A DNA stretch of 64,000 nt, from the NCBI RefSeq assembly GCF_042610375.1, contig NZ_JBGJZL010000003.1, positions 372,001 through 436,000 of the forward strand, given 5' to 3'. The position numbers and the translations under genes were made by a program. This document shows, piece after piece, positions 36,261 through 45,695 of the stretch (positions are counted from its first letter, which is position 1; every line of letters begins with the position of its first letter). The notes beneath the pieces are model-generated. The model had not been told where the DNA came from. It saw only the letters and a list, made by a program, of their open reading frames with translations, and ran no database searches. This DNA comes from CTSoil-075 sp042610375. Its GTDB lineage: Bacteria > Bacillota > Negativicutes > DSM-13327.

Positions 36261-36361
36261 ATAGAGAAGCGATGAAAGAATGTGATTTTTGTATAGTGAA
36301 TTAGAGGTTCATTTGGTATAGATAATGGTGATAAGGGCTTAAAAATGATTTTTGTAACAGA

Positions 36362-37711
36362 TTGGGGGAGAGATGCGCTATCGAGTCGTCGTTGTTTAGT
36401 TTAATAAAATTGTTAGGAGCTTTTTTACTCGTATTATTAAATGGATTTTTTGTCGTGGCAGAATTTTCCTTGGTGAAAATCCGAAAAACTCGTTTGGAAG
36501 AGTTGGTACACCAAGGCAATAATAACGCTAGATTAGCCTTAAAGATTGTTTCTTCATTAGATACTTATTTAAGTGCGATTCAGTTGGGGATTACCTTATC
36601 CTCACTTGCTTTAGGGTGGATTGGTGAACCAGCAGTTTCTTCGATTATAGAGCCAATATTAATCAAGTATGTTTCCTCATCGGAGTTAATGCTTCACACC
36701 GTTAGCATTGCAATCAGTTTTACGTTCATTACCCTTTTACATGTTGTAGTTGGCGAATTAATTCCTAAGTCTTTTGCTATTCAAAGAACAGAGCGTATGG
36801 TATTGTTGGCAGCTTGGCCTTTATATATTTTCCATAAGATTGGTTATCCTGTGATCATGTTATTTGATTATACCGCTTGGTTCTTTTTAAAACTTCTCGG
36901 TGTAAAACCTGCAAATGAAGCAGATTTGGCTCATTCAGAAGAAGAGTTAAGGATGATTGTCAGTGCCAGCCATCGTGGTGGGGTATTAAACCAAATGGAA
37001 AGTGATCTAATTGATAATGTATTTGATTTTGCCGATCGATTAGCCCGTGAGGTCATGGTGCCACGTCAAGATATTATTTGTTTATTTGTTGATGATTCTT
37101 ATGAAGAAAATTTGAAAGTTGTGCGCGAAACTCATCATACTCGTTATCCTTTATGCGTAGAAGATAAAGATCACATTATTGGTATGATCCACTTACGTGA
37201 TTTGATGGATCTTGAATTAGATAATGCTGAGAAAAAAGATATTACGACCATTATGCGAGAAATGTTAGTTGTTCCTGAGGGAATGTCGGTGGCTAAACTT
37301 TTGCAATTGATGCGGCGTAAACGAATGCATTTAGCGGTCGTAGTTGATGAGTATGGTGGTACTGCAGGACTTGTCGCAATGGAAGATATTATTGAAGAAA
37401 TAGTCGGTGATATCCAAGATGAACATGATGATATTGTTCAGGCGGAAATTCAACGTTTAGCTGATGGAACCTATGAATTTGATGGTCGAGTACTTTTTGA
37501 TGATGTTGCTGGATTGTTAAATATCCATTTTGACGATCATGAAGAAGATACTATTGGTGGTTATATATTTGGAGTGCTTGGGCGACGACCTGAAATTGGT
37601 GATGAAGTCAATATTGGTGAGTATGTTTTCTCTGTGTTACAAGTCAATGGTTTTCGTGTAGTACGGGTTAAAGCGATGCCTCTTCCAGCTGAAGAAGAGA
37701 GCGATGCTTAA
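36362..37711 (+). CDS. CNNM/CorC-type membrane protein with CBS pair
   Basis: About 449 aa. An N-terminal CNNM (DUF21) membrane domain with LLNGFFVVAEFSLVKIRKTR, two CBS domains (about residues 215-335) and a C-terminal CorC_HlyC domain. Family members are linked to magnesium or cobalt efflux; the old label hemolysin is not supported. The start is uncertain: TTG 36362 overlaps the GGGGGAG that looks like an RBS, so the real start may be a later near-cognate codon. It has its own promoter. Confidence 0.88.
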   Translation: MGERCAIESSLFSLIKLLGAFLLVLLNGFFVVAEFSLVKIRKTRLEELVHQGNNNARLALKIVSSLDTYLSAIQLGITLSSLALGWIGEPAVSSIIEPILIKYVSSSELMLHTVSIAISFTFITLLHVVVGELIPKSFAIQRTERMVLLAAWPLYIFHKIGYPVIMLFDYTAWFFLKLLGVKPANEADLAHSEEELRMIVSASHRGGVLNQMESDLIDNVFDFADRLAREVMVPRQDIICLFVDDSYEENLKVVRETHHTRYPLCVEDKDHIIGMIHLRDLMDLELDNAEKKDITTIMREMLVVPEGMSVAKLLQLMRRKRMHLAVVVDEYGGTAGLVAMEDIIEEIVGDIQDEHDDIVQAEIQRLADGTYEFDGRVLFDDVAGLLNIHFDDHEEDTIGGYIFGVLGRRPEIGDEVNIGEYVFSVLQVNGFRVVRVKAMPLPAEEESDA

Positions 37712-37804
37712 TCATAAATAAGACTTGGTTATCGAGTAAATGACGCAAACGTTGTTACAAAGGTCAAGCTGGAAAAAATATGTGCGAAGGGATGATGTCA
37801 AGTG

Positions 37805-37945
37805 ATGTTGCGGGATTTAATGTGGAAAGTTTTCCAGAGTACCGGACAGATTGAGGCATATTTGATGTATCGCTCATGCACTGAATGTAATGACCAACCT
37901 GAAACGTCACCAGAGAGGAATCGGATGATAACACCTCTAATGTAA
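37805..37945 (+). CDS. yqzL: YqzL-like small protein
   Basis: A 46-aa protein reading MLRDLMWKVFQSTGQIEAYL and continuing MYRSCTEC. The core WKVFxxTGxIxxYL matches the YqzL family, which in Bacillus also lies between era and recO. GAAGGGATGATG is upstream; GTG 37802 is the alternative start. Function is unknown. Two cysteines (residues 25 and 28) could bind metal, which is speculation. Confidence 0.85.
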   Translation: MLRDLMWKVFQSTGQIEAYLMYRSCTECNDQPETSPERNRMITPLM

Positions 37946-37986
37946 GATTTGAAAAACTCGATTAAGTATGGTATGTTGAGGGAAGT

Positions 37987-38727
37987 ATGGCACAATATCA
38001 AGCTGAAGCGATCTTAGTAGCAGTACGCGATTGGGGCGATGCTGATAAGATTGTAACTTTATTTTCGCGAGAACATGGAAAAATAATTGCTTTTGCCAAT
38101 GGTGCTCGTCGCCCCAAAAGTCCTTTGGCTGGTGGTATGCAACTGTTTACACACCTTGAAGTGATGTTATTACCTGGGAAAAATTCCGATTCGGTTAAAC
38201 AATGCGAAGTCAAACATGCTTTTAGACAATTACAGGAAGATTTTAATTGTATGGCGTATGGTGCATTTATTGCGGAACTAACAGCAGAACTTTGTCCAGA
38301 ACGCCAACCAGACCCTCATATATTTGATTTATTGCTCACTGTATTTCATGTGTTGACAGTGCGCAATCCACGCATTGTGGCACTCGCTTATGCGTGGCAG
38401 TTGTTATCTATTACAGGTTACTCTCCAGAGTTTGACCGATGTACCTTGTGTGGACAAGAAATCAATTTTCCTGCCTATTTTAGTTTTAACAATGGTGGTT
38501 ATGTTTGTAGTCAATGCGAACATGACGGACTTTCGGAAATTAACGATAAGGTGCATCAATTTACCCATTGCTTATTAACTCTTGATTGGCATAATCCAGG
38601 GGGATTCTCAGTAAATCCTACAGTTTTAGTCCAAACTGAAAAATTGTTATTGGGTTATTTAATGCAATGTCTGGACAGACCTCTTAAGTCGATGAATTTT
38701 ATCAAACAAGTTGCTTCTATCATGTAA
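37987..38727 (+). CDS. recO: Recombination mediator RecO
   Basis: Loads RecA on SSB-coated DNA with RecR. 246 aa. The N-terminal OB fold has AEAILVAVRDWGDADKIVTLF; a helical domain follows; a zinc site is formed by CTLCGQEINF and GYVCSQC (about residues 151-180). ATG 37987 follows GGGAAGT. The era-yqzL-recO-glyQ order equals Bacillus. Confidence 0.94.
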   Translation: MAQYQAEAILVAVRDWGDADKIVTLFSREHGKIIAFANGARRPKSPLAGGMQLFTHLEVMLLPGKNSDSVKQCEVKHAFRQLQEDFNCMAYGAFIAELTAELCPERQPDPHIFDLLLTVFHVLTVRNPRIVALAYAWQLLSITGYSPEFDRCTLCGQEINFPAYFSFNNGGYVCSQCEHDGLSEINDKVHQFTHCLLTLDWHNPGGFSVNPTVLVQTEKLLLGYLMQCLDRPLKSMNFIKQVASIM

Positions 38728-38810
38728 AGATGATCCTAAGGTTTAACGCTAGAATAATAAGGGTTATTTATGGAAATAATAAAAGAAAACCTTATGGGAG
38801 GGTATTTATT

Positions 38811-39272
38811 ATGGAAGATATTACTTTAGAGAAAATTGACATTGTCCGTGAACGTACAGGTTTTTCTTATCGTGAAGCAAAAGAAGCATTAGAAAAGAGC
38901 AATGGTAATGTTCTTGAAGCTTTAATTGACTTTGATGATAATAAGAAAGATTCAAAGTGGACTGAAGAATTTTCTGTGCGCTCTGGAGAAGTCGTTGATA
39001 AAGTCAAAGGGCTTATTTATGAAGGCAATGTAAATAAAATTAGCGTAAAGAGTGAAGGACGTACTCTTGTTGAAATTCCTGTCACCTTTGGTGCAATTGG
39101 GGCGATGGTCTTACCACATCTGGCAGTCCTTGGAGTACTTGTTGCAATGTTTAAACGTTGCACGATTGAAGTGGTACGTAATGACGGTAGCAAAGTTGAA
39201 ACTGAAGTATCAAATAACGAAAACGCTGCTGAAGAAGATGGACGAGACCATCGTAAAGATGGTGGAATCTAG
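38811..39272 (+). CDS. UBA-like/DUF4342 protein
   Basis: A 153-aa protein. The N-terminal 45 residues form a UBA/TS-N-like three-helix motif (REAKEALEKSNGNVLEALI); the middle resembles DUF4342 (KVKGLIYEGNVNKISVKSEG) and includes one hydrophobic segment (about residues 85-110); the tail is charged. GGGAGGG precedes ATG 38811. Such proteins are common next to recO/glyQ in Clostridia; function unknown. Confidence 0.82.
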   Translation: MEDITLEKIDIVRERTGFSYREAKEALEKSNGNVLEALIDFDDNKKDSKWTEEFSVRSGEVVDKVKGLIYEGNVNKISVKSEGRTLVEIPVTFGAIGAMVLPHLAVLGVLVAMFKRCTIEVVRNDGSKVETEVSNNENAAEEDGRDHRKDGGI

Positions 39273-39281
39273 TTTTTGACA

Positions 39282-39631
39282 TTGACAAATAAAGACAACT
39301 TTGTTATGATTTTAACTAAATTACGGCAATGCGGGAAAAAACACCTAACTGCAATAAGGCTGTTATGGATATCGAGAGAGGTATTTTATAACTGACTGTT
39401 CAGCGAGCTAAGGAAAGTGTGAGCTTAGCAATTAGATAGGTGAATGGCCTTCCCAAGCTGCGAGAGGAAATCTTACTGATGAATTCTTCTGATTCTATGG
39501 TAAGCTAGTAAAACTCGCTATAAGTTAAGGTGGGTCATTTTGGGTGGCCAATCAGGGTGGAACCGCGGGATTAACCTCTCGTCCCTGTAACGATATGTTA
39601 CTGTGGACAAGGGGTTTTTATTTTATTTTTT
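39282..39631 (+). ncRNA. Glycine T-box leader of glyQS, with promoter
   Basis: Promoter TTGACA (39282-39287), 17-bp spacer, TATGAT (39305-39310). The leader contains the T-box AGGGTGGAACCGCGGG (39554-39569) and then a terminator: GTCC/GGAC enclosed by ACCTC/GGGGT, plus a T tract around 39615-39631. Uncharged tRNA-Gly binding would switch to the antiterminator. A GGC at 39446-39448 in the distal arm of stem I is the likely glycine specifier (inference). Confidence 0.93.
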
Positions 39632-39647
39632 AGGAGGCGTACTACAA

Positions 39648-40523
39648 TTGACTTTTCAAGACATTATTTTAACACTCCAGAATTTCTGGGCTAAACAAAA
39701 CTGCATTTTAATGCAACCATATGACGTAGAAAAAGGTGCAGGTACCATGAATCCAGCTACGTTCTTACGAGCTCTTGGACCTGAGCCTTGGAATGTAGCT
39801 TATGTTGAACCATCACGTCGTCCAGCAGATGGACGGTATGGTGAAAATCCTAACCGGTTATTGCAACATCATCAATATCAAGTGATTATGAAACCATCAC
39901 CAGCAAATATTCAAGAATTATATTTGGAAAGCCTGGTTTGCTTAGGGATTGATCCAGCTAAACATGATATTCGTTTTGTTGAAGATAATTGGGAATCACC
40001 AACTCTTGGCGCTTGGGGACTTGGTTGGGAAGTTTGGCTTGATGGTATGGAGATCACTCAATTTACTTATTTTCAACAAGTAGGCGGTATTGATGTTAAG
40101 CCAGTATCTGTGGAAATAACCTATGGGTTAGAACGATTAGCCATGTATATACAGAGTAAAGAAAATGTATATGAGTTGGAATGGGTAGCTGGCATCACCT
40201 ATGGGGATGTTTTTCATCGTAATGAAGTAGAGCAATCACATTATAATTTTGAGATTGCTGATACAGCATTATTATTTCAACTCTTTGATATGTACGAAAA
40301 AGAAGCAATTCGAGTGATTGATGCAGGTTATGTGCTTCCAGCTTATGACTATGTTCTCAAATGTTCTCATACTTTCAATTTGCTTGATGCCCGTGGTGCA
40401 ATCAGCGTAAGTGAACGGACTGGTTTTATTGGTCGTGTACGTAATATGGCAAGAGCATGTGCACAAAGTTATCTGGCACGGCGTGAACAACTAGGATTTC
40501 CGCTGCTTAAGGAGGGCAACTAA
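39648..40523 (+). CDS. glyQ: Glycyl-tRNA synthetase alpha chain
   Basis: Catalytic alpha subunit of the alpha2beta2 bacterial GlyRS, 291 aa. Signatures: LQNFWAKQNCILMQPYD, GAGTMNPATFLRALGPEPW and GWEVWLDGMEITQFTYFQQ. The start is TTG 39648, placed by AGGAGGCG nine bases upstream. Controlled by the T-box. Three bases separate it from glyS. Confidence 0.96.
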   Translation: MTFQDIILTLQNFWAKQNCILMQPYDVEKGAGTMNPATFLRALGPEPWNVAYVEPSRRPADGRYGENPNRLLQHHQYQVIMKPSPANIQELYLESLVCLGIDPAKHDIRFVEDNWESPTLGAWGLGWEVWLDGMEITQFTYFQQVGGIDVKPVSVEITYGLERLAMYIQSKENVYELEWVAGITYGDVFHRNEVEQSHYNFEIADTALLFQLFDMYEKEAIRVIDAGYVLPAYDYVLKCSHTFNLLDARGAISVSERTGFIGRVRNMARACAQSYLARREQLGFPLLKEGN

Positions 40524-40525
40524 TT

Positions 40526-42589
40526 ATGGCAAAAGATTTGTTATTGGAAATTGGAACGGAAGAGATTCCAGCAAGATTTATGTCAGGGGCATTAGAACAA
40601 CTGAAACATGTTGCTACGACAAAATTAACTGAGCTGAGAATTGGTTATAAGGAAATTCAGGTACTTGGGACGCCTCGTCGTTTAGTGTTGGTTGTGCGTG
40701 ATATGGCTGAAGAACAGACTGATATGCATAGTGAGAATAAAGGACCTTCTATTAAGATTGCCTTTGATGCAGATGGTAACCCGACGAAAGCTGCCCAAGG
40801 TTTTGCTAGAGGGCAAGGTGTTGAGGCAACGGCTCTTGTTGTAAAAGATGGATATGTATATGCTATGGTGCAAGAAGAGGGAAAACCAGTAGCTGGATTA
40901 TTAGCAGAGATGTTAACAAACCTAATCGATAGTTTAAATTTTCCTAAAAATATGCGCTGGGCTCATTTAGAGCGGCGTTTTGTAAGACCAATACGTTGGT
41001 TAGTCGCTTTGTTTGGTAACGAAGTCATTCCTTTCACTGTAGCAGAAGTTGAGACGGGTAATAAAACGCGGGGACACCGTTTTTTAAGTAAAGGCGAATT
41101 TACAGTTCAGTCCGTTGAGGATTATTTCTCTACATTGCCTGACCAGTATGTTATGGTTGATCAGGAGGTTCGACGCCAAGTCATTCGTGAGCAGGTAGAA
41201 AAAATTGCGATTGAACAAGGTGGTACAGCAACTATTGATGAAGATCTATTAGAAGAAGTGGTTTATCTTGTAGAGTATCCTACTGCATTGTATGGAACCT
41301 TCGAAGAAAAGTATTTATCACTGCCGCCTGAGGCTGTCATTACACCTATGCGTGAACATCAACGTTATTTCCCAGTTTTTTCTCCAGAAGGAAAATTGCT
41401 GCCTGTATTTATTACTGTACGTAATGGAGGGGCTGAGCATCTTGATGTTGTTCGTCATGGTAATGAAAGAGTATTAAAAGCACGTTTGGCTGATGCTCGT
41501 TTTTTCTATGAAGAAGATAAAAAGATTAAATTGATTGATCGCTTAGATAAATTAAAAACGATTGTCTTCCAAGATGGACTAGGCACTTTACATGATAAAA
41601 CATTGCGTATTGAGAAACTGGCTGTGGGCATTGCAGCAGAACTTAATCTTGCAGATGAGCTAACAAGTGTAATTCGTCGCAGTGCAATTCTCGCTAAAAC
41701 TGATCTTGTTACAGGTATGGTCTGTGAATTTACAGAATTACAGGGTACCATGGGCCGTGAATATGCGTTACTCAATGGTGAACAGCCAGCAGTAGCTGAG
41801 GCGATTTTTGAACATTATTTGCCACGATTTGCTGGAGATATTTTACCTAAAAGTTCCGTTGGACAAGTGATTAGTATCGCAGATAAATTGGATAATATTG
41901 TATCAACCTTTAGTCGAGGTCTCATTCCGACAGGATCACAAGATCCTTATGCTCTACGGCGCCAGGCTCTGGGTATTGTCAATATCCTCGTTGATGGCAA
42001 ACATCATATCTCTTTATCAACGATGTTGCTAAAAACAATGGAATTATTGAATTTTAGTGATAGTGCACAACAAGAGAAATTACAAAAAGAGATACAAGAC
42101 TTTTTCCGCCTAAGGGTTAAAAATATTTTAGCGGACGAAAAGATTCGATATGATATTATTGATGCTGTTATGGCAGTAGGGATTGATGATATCTATGATA
42201 CTTGGCTCAGAGCGAAGGCGATGGAATTAGAGGGCACTGGAGCTGAAATGCAAAAGGCTATTCAAGCTTTTACTCGCGCAAGTAATCTTATGAAGCATGC
42301 GACCACTGATGCGATTGATGAAAACCTATTTGTAGTCAACGCAGAACATGCTTTATATAAGGGGTATCAAGTAGCACGGCAAGACATTGAAAAGATGCTA
42401 GTCACTAAAGATTACCCTGGAGTGTTAAAGGCTATGATTGGGATGGCTACACCAATTGATACATTTTTTAGCGAAGTGATGGTCATGGCTGAGGATATTG
42501 GAGTACGTAATAATCGTTTAGCTTTATTGAAGGCCATTACTCATCTGACTGCGAACATAGCAGATCTAAGTAAACTTGTCGCATTTTAA
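40526..42589 (+). CDS. glyS: Glycyl-tRNA synthetase beta chain
   Basis: The tRNA-binding beta subunit, 687 aa. It begins AKDLLLEIGTEEIPARFM, with an HD-like core (FAGDILPKSSVGQVISIADKLDN) and a C-terminal anticodon-binding domain. GGAGGG precedes ATG 40526. Cotranscribed with glyQ. Confidence 0.96.
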   Translation: MAKDLLLEIGTEEIPARFMSGALEQLKHVATTKLTELRIGYKEIQVLGTPRRLVLVVRDMAEEQTDMHSENKGPSIKIAFDADGNPTKAAQGFARGQGVEATALVVKDGYVYAMVQEEGKPVAGLLAEMLTNLIDSLNFPKNMRWAHLERRFVRPIRWLVALFGNEVIPFTVAEVETGNKTRGHRFLSKGEFTVQSVEDYFSTLPDQYVMVDQEVRRQVIREQVEKIAIEQGGTATIDEDLLEEVVYLVEYPTALYGTFEEKYLSLPPEAVITPMREHQRYFPVFSPEGKLLPVFITVRNGGAEHLDVVRHGNERVLKARLADARFFYEEDKKIKLIDRLDKLKTIVFQDGLGTLHDKTLRIEKLAVGIAAELNLADELTSVIRRSAILAKTDLVTGMVCEFTELQGTMGREYALLNGEQPAVAEAIFEHYLPRFAGDILPKSSVGQVISIADKLDNIVSTFSRGLIPTGSQDPYALRRQALGIVNILVDGKHHISLSTMLLKTMELLNFSDSAQQEKLQKEIQDFFRLRVKNILADEKIRYDIIDAVMAVGIDDIYDTWLRAKAMELEGTGAEMQKAIQAFTRASNLMKHATTDAIDENLFVVNAEHALYKGYQVARQDIEKMLVTKDYPGVLKAMIGMATPIDTFFSEVMVMAEDIGVRNNRLALLKAITHLTANIADLSKLVAF

Positions 42590-42605
42590 TGCGTAGGTAG
42601 TTGTT

Positions 42606-42637
42606 AATCAAGCACATGGTCATCTATGTGCTTGATT
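42606..42637 (+). terminator. Hairpin after glyS
   Basis: AATCAAGCACAT (42606-42617) pairs perfectly with ATGTGCTTGATT (42626-42637). No T tract follows, so read-through into ppsR is likely. Confidence 0.55.
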
Positions 42638-42665
42638 GGTATATAAGAAAAAAGGGGGGGACATC

Positions 42666-43511
42666 ATGACTAAATCAACCATAATTTATGCGCTATCTGA
42701 TTCGATTGGGGAGACTGCAGAAATGATCGCTCGTGCTACGGCTAGCCAATTTGAAGCTGACTCTTTTGAGATCGTTCGCATCCCCTATATCAAAACTGCT
42801 GAGCAAATTGAAAAGATTATCGAGGAAGCAACTCATCGTAAAAGTGTGATTTGTCACACTCTTGTAAATGTTGAATTGCGAGAAGCTTTATTTCTTCAGG
42901 CAGAGCGTTCGGGTATTTCAGCGATTGACGTCATGGGACCGATGATTCATGCCTTGCAAAATGTATCTGGACTCGTTCCTAGACTCAAGCCTGGTCTTAT
43001 TCATAAATTGGATGAAGACTATTTTAAACGGGTCGAAGCCGTAGAGTTTGCTGTGAAATATGATGATGGGAAAAATCCATGGGGATTATTAAAGGCTGAT
43101 GTTGTACTTGTTGGGGTTTCTCGGACTTCAAAAACGCCTTTAAGCATGTACTTAGCCCATAAAAAAATAAAAGTCGCCAATGTTCCCATGGTGCCAGAAG
43201 TAGCACCGCCAGAACAATTATTTAAGGTTCCGACTGAACGAATTATTGGCTTAATTATTGATCCGGAAAAATTAAATGGTATTCGTGCAGAGCGGCTTAC
43301 TTCGATGGGGCTCGATCCTGATTCTTGTTATGCTGACGTTCAGCGTATTACGCAAGAGGTGGAGTATGCAAAGAGTATTATGGAGCAACTGAAATGTCCG
43401 ATTATCGATGTATCAAATAAAGCGATCGAAGAGACTGCCAATCGGATCATGGATATTATCTGTAATAATCCAGCTGCTGATCAAGGTTTTTGTGAAATGC
43501 ATGTTCAATAA
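42666..43511 (+). CDS. ppsR: Pyruvate phosphate dikinase regulatory protein
   Basis: A bifunctional ADP-dependent kinase/phosphorylase (DUF299 family) that controls PPDK or PEP synthase by threonine phosphorylation. 281 aa. It starts TIIYALSDSIGETAEMIARA and has a P-loop GVSRTSKTPLSMYLA near residue 153. ATG 42666 follows GGGGGG. It corresponds to Bacillus yqfL downstream of glyS. Confidence 0.93.
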   Translation: MTKSTIIYALSDSIGETAEMIARATASQFEADSFEIVRIPYIKTAEQIEKIIEEATHRKSVICHTLVNVELREALFLQAERSGISAIDVMGPMIHALQNVSGLVPRLKPGLIHKLDEDYFKRVEAVEFAVKYDDGKNPWGLLKADVVLVGVSRTSKTPLSMYLAHKKIKVANVPMVPEVAPPEQLFKVPTERIIGLIIDPEKLNGIRAERLTSMGLDPDSCYADVQRITQEVEYAKSIMEQLKCPIIDVSNKAIEETANRIMDIICNNPAADQGFCEMHVQ

Positions 43512-43518
43512 AATATAA

Positions 43519-43557
43519 AAATAAACCCTCTGTTGTAAAAACGGAGGGTTTATTTGT
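43519..43557. terminator. Convergent terminator, ppsR and LptA-like gene
   Basis: AAATAAACCCTCTGTT (43519-43534) pairs with AACGGAGGGTTTATTT (43540-43555) with one G-T pair. A and T runs on both sides serve both strands. Confidence 0.9.
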
Positions 43558-44033
43558 TAAAAAAATGTATTTGTTTCTATATTATATTTGATACTATCAG
43601 CAGTAAATGTATTATCATTTTGTGTAACTTTTACATTGCCGCTAAATACTGCATTTTTATCTCGCCAACTATAATCTACGCGATCAGCGGTGACTGTTGT
43701 ATTTGTACGAGAAAAATTAATGTTGCCTTCGATCGTGGCACGTTCGCTAGAGCCATAGACATAAACTTTATCACCTGTGAAGTAAATGTCATCTTGAGTG
43801 ACCGTGATGCCGCCTGTTCCCCATACTTCGAGTGAAGCAAGACTCACTTTTGCTTGACCAGCAGTAATAATACGGTTTTTTACTTCAATGTAGACATTGC
43901 CATCGAGCATATAGAGTCCTGTATTAATATCAAGATATTGTTGATCAGCTTTGATAATGGGTTTGGCAGCCATGGCGGTTGCTGTGAACAATACGATGAC
44001 TAATAATGTCATAGTTAAAATTTTAGCTTTCAT
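43557..44033 (-). CDS. LptA/OstA-like periplasmic protein
   Basis: A 158-aa exported protein. A signal peptide (residues 1-22, ending AMA) is followed by an OstA-N beta-jellyroll with repeated strands: ADQQYLDINTGLYMLDGNV, AKVSLASLEVWGTGGITVTQ and TADRVDYSWRDKNAVFSGNV. In diderms LptA bridges the periplasm for lipopolysaccharide transport, so this supports an outer membrane. It is encoded opposite to its neighbours. The other lpt genes are not in the window. It could be a related OstA-domain paralogue rather than LptA itself. Confidence 0.82.
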   Translation of the reverse strand: MKAKILTMTLLVIVLFTATAMAAKPIIKADQQYLDINTGLYMLDGNVYIEVKNRIITAGQAKVSLASLEVWGTGGITVTQDDIYFTGDKVYVYGSSERATIEGNINFSRTNTTVTADRVDYSWRDKNAVFSGNVKVTQNDNTFTADSIKYNIETNTFF

Positions 44034-44167
44034 AAAAACCTCCTTCTATTGATAAAATAAGAAAATATCTTCTTACATTATATCATGTTTAATGGAAATA
44101 ATAAATTTCACCCTGTAGCAAATTCACTGTATAATATTGTATAATTAAGAAAGAGGGAGGCGATTTT

Positions 44168-45163
44168 GTGAATATTCGTGAACGTATTGAAGAGCAAGAG
44201 TATAAAATCCTATCATCATTTGCAAGTAAGAGCCGTGAAGCCGTTCGTGATAAAGAAGAGGATAGTTGTGAATTTCGTACAGCCTTTCAACGTGACCGAG
44301 ACCGAATTATTCATAGTAAAGCTTTCAGACGTCTGAAACATAAAACCCAAGTCTACATATCTCCTGGCGATCATTATCGTATGCGTATGACTCATAGTTT
44401 AGAAGTGGCGCAAATATCAAGGACAATTGCAAGAGCGTTATTGTTAAATGAAGATCTAACAGAAGCCATTGCCTTAGGTCATGATGTGGGGCATACTCCT
44501 TTTGGTCATGTTGGTGAATATGCCTTGCGTGAAATTATTGGTCATTACAATCATAATGAGCAGAGTTTAAGGGTCGTAGAATATATTGAAAGGGGCGGTA
44601 AAGGACTTAACTTAAGTCTCGAAGTAAAAGATGGAATTTTAAATCATACAGGTGAAAATAAAGCATTGACGTTAGAAGGCAATGTAGTACGTATTGGTGA
44701 TCGGATTGCATATTTGTGTCATGATTATGATGATGGAATTCGGGCTGGTATGATTAAGGTTAATGATTTACCGGAAAAAGTCTCTAAAGTCTTAGGGGTA
44801 AATCCTTCTCATATGATTACGGTCATGGTTGGCGATCTGATTAAGACATCTGAGGGGCATAGTGAAATCAAAATGTCTCCAAAAGTAAAAAAATCAATGG
44901 AAGAATTTAGAGAATTTATGTTTGAAAAAATTTATCATTCAGTGGCTCTTGAAGGAGATCGCAAAAAAGCTCAGTATATTATTCGAAAGCTATATGAGTA
45001 CTTCAGAATTCACCCTGAACGGTTACCACAAGAATACCTAGAGCGTGAAGAGCAATGGGGGCTAGAGATGACAATTATTGATTATATTGCTGGATTAACA
45101 GATATGTATGCCGTTAATTTATTTGAAAAATTATTTATACCTTCTAAGTGGGGTTCCTTATAA
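44168..45163 (+). CDS. dgt: dGTPase-like HD triphosphohydrolase
   Basis: A 331-aa HD-superfamily deoxynucleotide triphosphohydrolase. Signatures: FRTAFQRDRDRIIHSKAFRRL, THSLEVAQISRTIAR and GHDVGHTPFGHVGE, which provide the HD metal site. GTG 44168 follows GAGGGAGGCG. A TATAAT at 44130-44135 is a likely -10. It lies upstream of dnaG, as in many Clostridia; control of dNTP pools is the family role. Confidence 0.92.
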   Translation: MNIRERIEEQEYKILSSFASKSREAVRDKEEDSCEFRTAFQRDRDRIIHSKAFRRLKHKTQVYISPGDHYRMRMTHSLEVAQISRTIARALLLNEDLTEAIALGHDVGHTPFGHVGEYALREIIGHYNHNEQSLRVVEYIERGGKGLNLSLEVKDGILNHTGENKALTLEGNVVRIGDRIAYLCHDYDDGIRAGMIKVNDLPEKVSKVLGVNPSHMITVMVGDLIKTSEGHSEIKMSPKVKKSMEEFREFMFEKIYHSVALEGDRKKAQYIIRKLYEYFRIHPERLPQEYLEREEQWGLEMTIIDYIAGLTDMYAVNLFEKLFIPSKWGSL

Positions 45164-45236
45164 TAAATGCTGTAGTCATGTTATTCACAATAGAGATAAT
45201 TCTATATTCTTTACTTCAGCAACATATAGAATTTGA

Positions 45237-45274
45237 AAAAGTAATCATAAATTAGATTACTTTTCTTTTTTTTT
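45237..45274 (+). terminator. dgt terminator
   Basis: AAAAGTAATC (45237-45246) pairs perfectly with GATTACTTTT (45255-45264), followed by nine T after one C. Confidence 0.9.
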
Positions 45275-45695
45275 GAGAATTTTTTGTATAAAAGAATAGA
45301 ATAATAAAAGAAAGTCTAGTTTTAAACGATTAGAATCGAATAATATAAGTATTGTCAAGATAAAAATAGAGGATAATTATAATTTATATTGAATACTGTT
45401 ACTATAAAAGTTATTTGCTAGATATTATAAAAAATAATATCTATAATCGAATCCTTACATTATAGCAGGATTATGGAACTTTATGTAGAAATAAGTCACG
45501 AATCGAATTTAGATTTTCTTTTAATAATATTGGGTATGATAAAATTAATAGAAAATGCAGCAGAACGCGAAATCATGAAAATAAGCTAATTTCTGGCCAA
45601 CCATTAGGTGCAGGCTGAAGTCTTATCCTTCAATATGAAGTGCGTCGAAAGAAGACACGCAGAAAAAGCGATGCAGATGGGTTAAAGGTGATAGC
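45275..45695 (+). other. AT-rich leader region before dnaG
   Basis: No gene is seen in this 421-base stretch. It holds a perfect inverted repeat (45419-45428 with 45434-45443, AAAAA loop), three exact copies of AATCGAAT (45334, 45445, 45501), and a GC-richer segment (45595-45690) with small hairpins such as GAAG-CTTC and TGCGT-ACGCA. A promoter for the dnaG-rpoD operon should lie here, but I cannot place it with confidence. Confidence 0.5.

Noticed and set aside
36362..37711. Hemolysin
   Set aside because: The CNNM-CBS-CorC architecture points to metal ion transport; the hemolysin label is historical.
43554..43835. 93-codon forward ORF
   Set aside because: It is antisense to the LptA-like gene, starts inside the shared terminator and has no family resemblance.
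45181..45189. Replication origin at a DnaA-like box
   Set aside because: A single TTATTCACA with no cluster, no dnaA or dnaN nearby.
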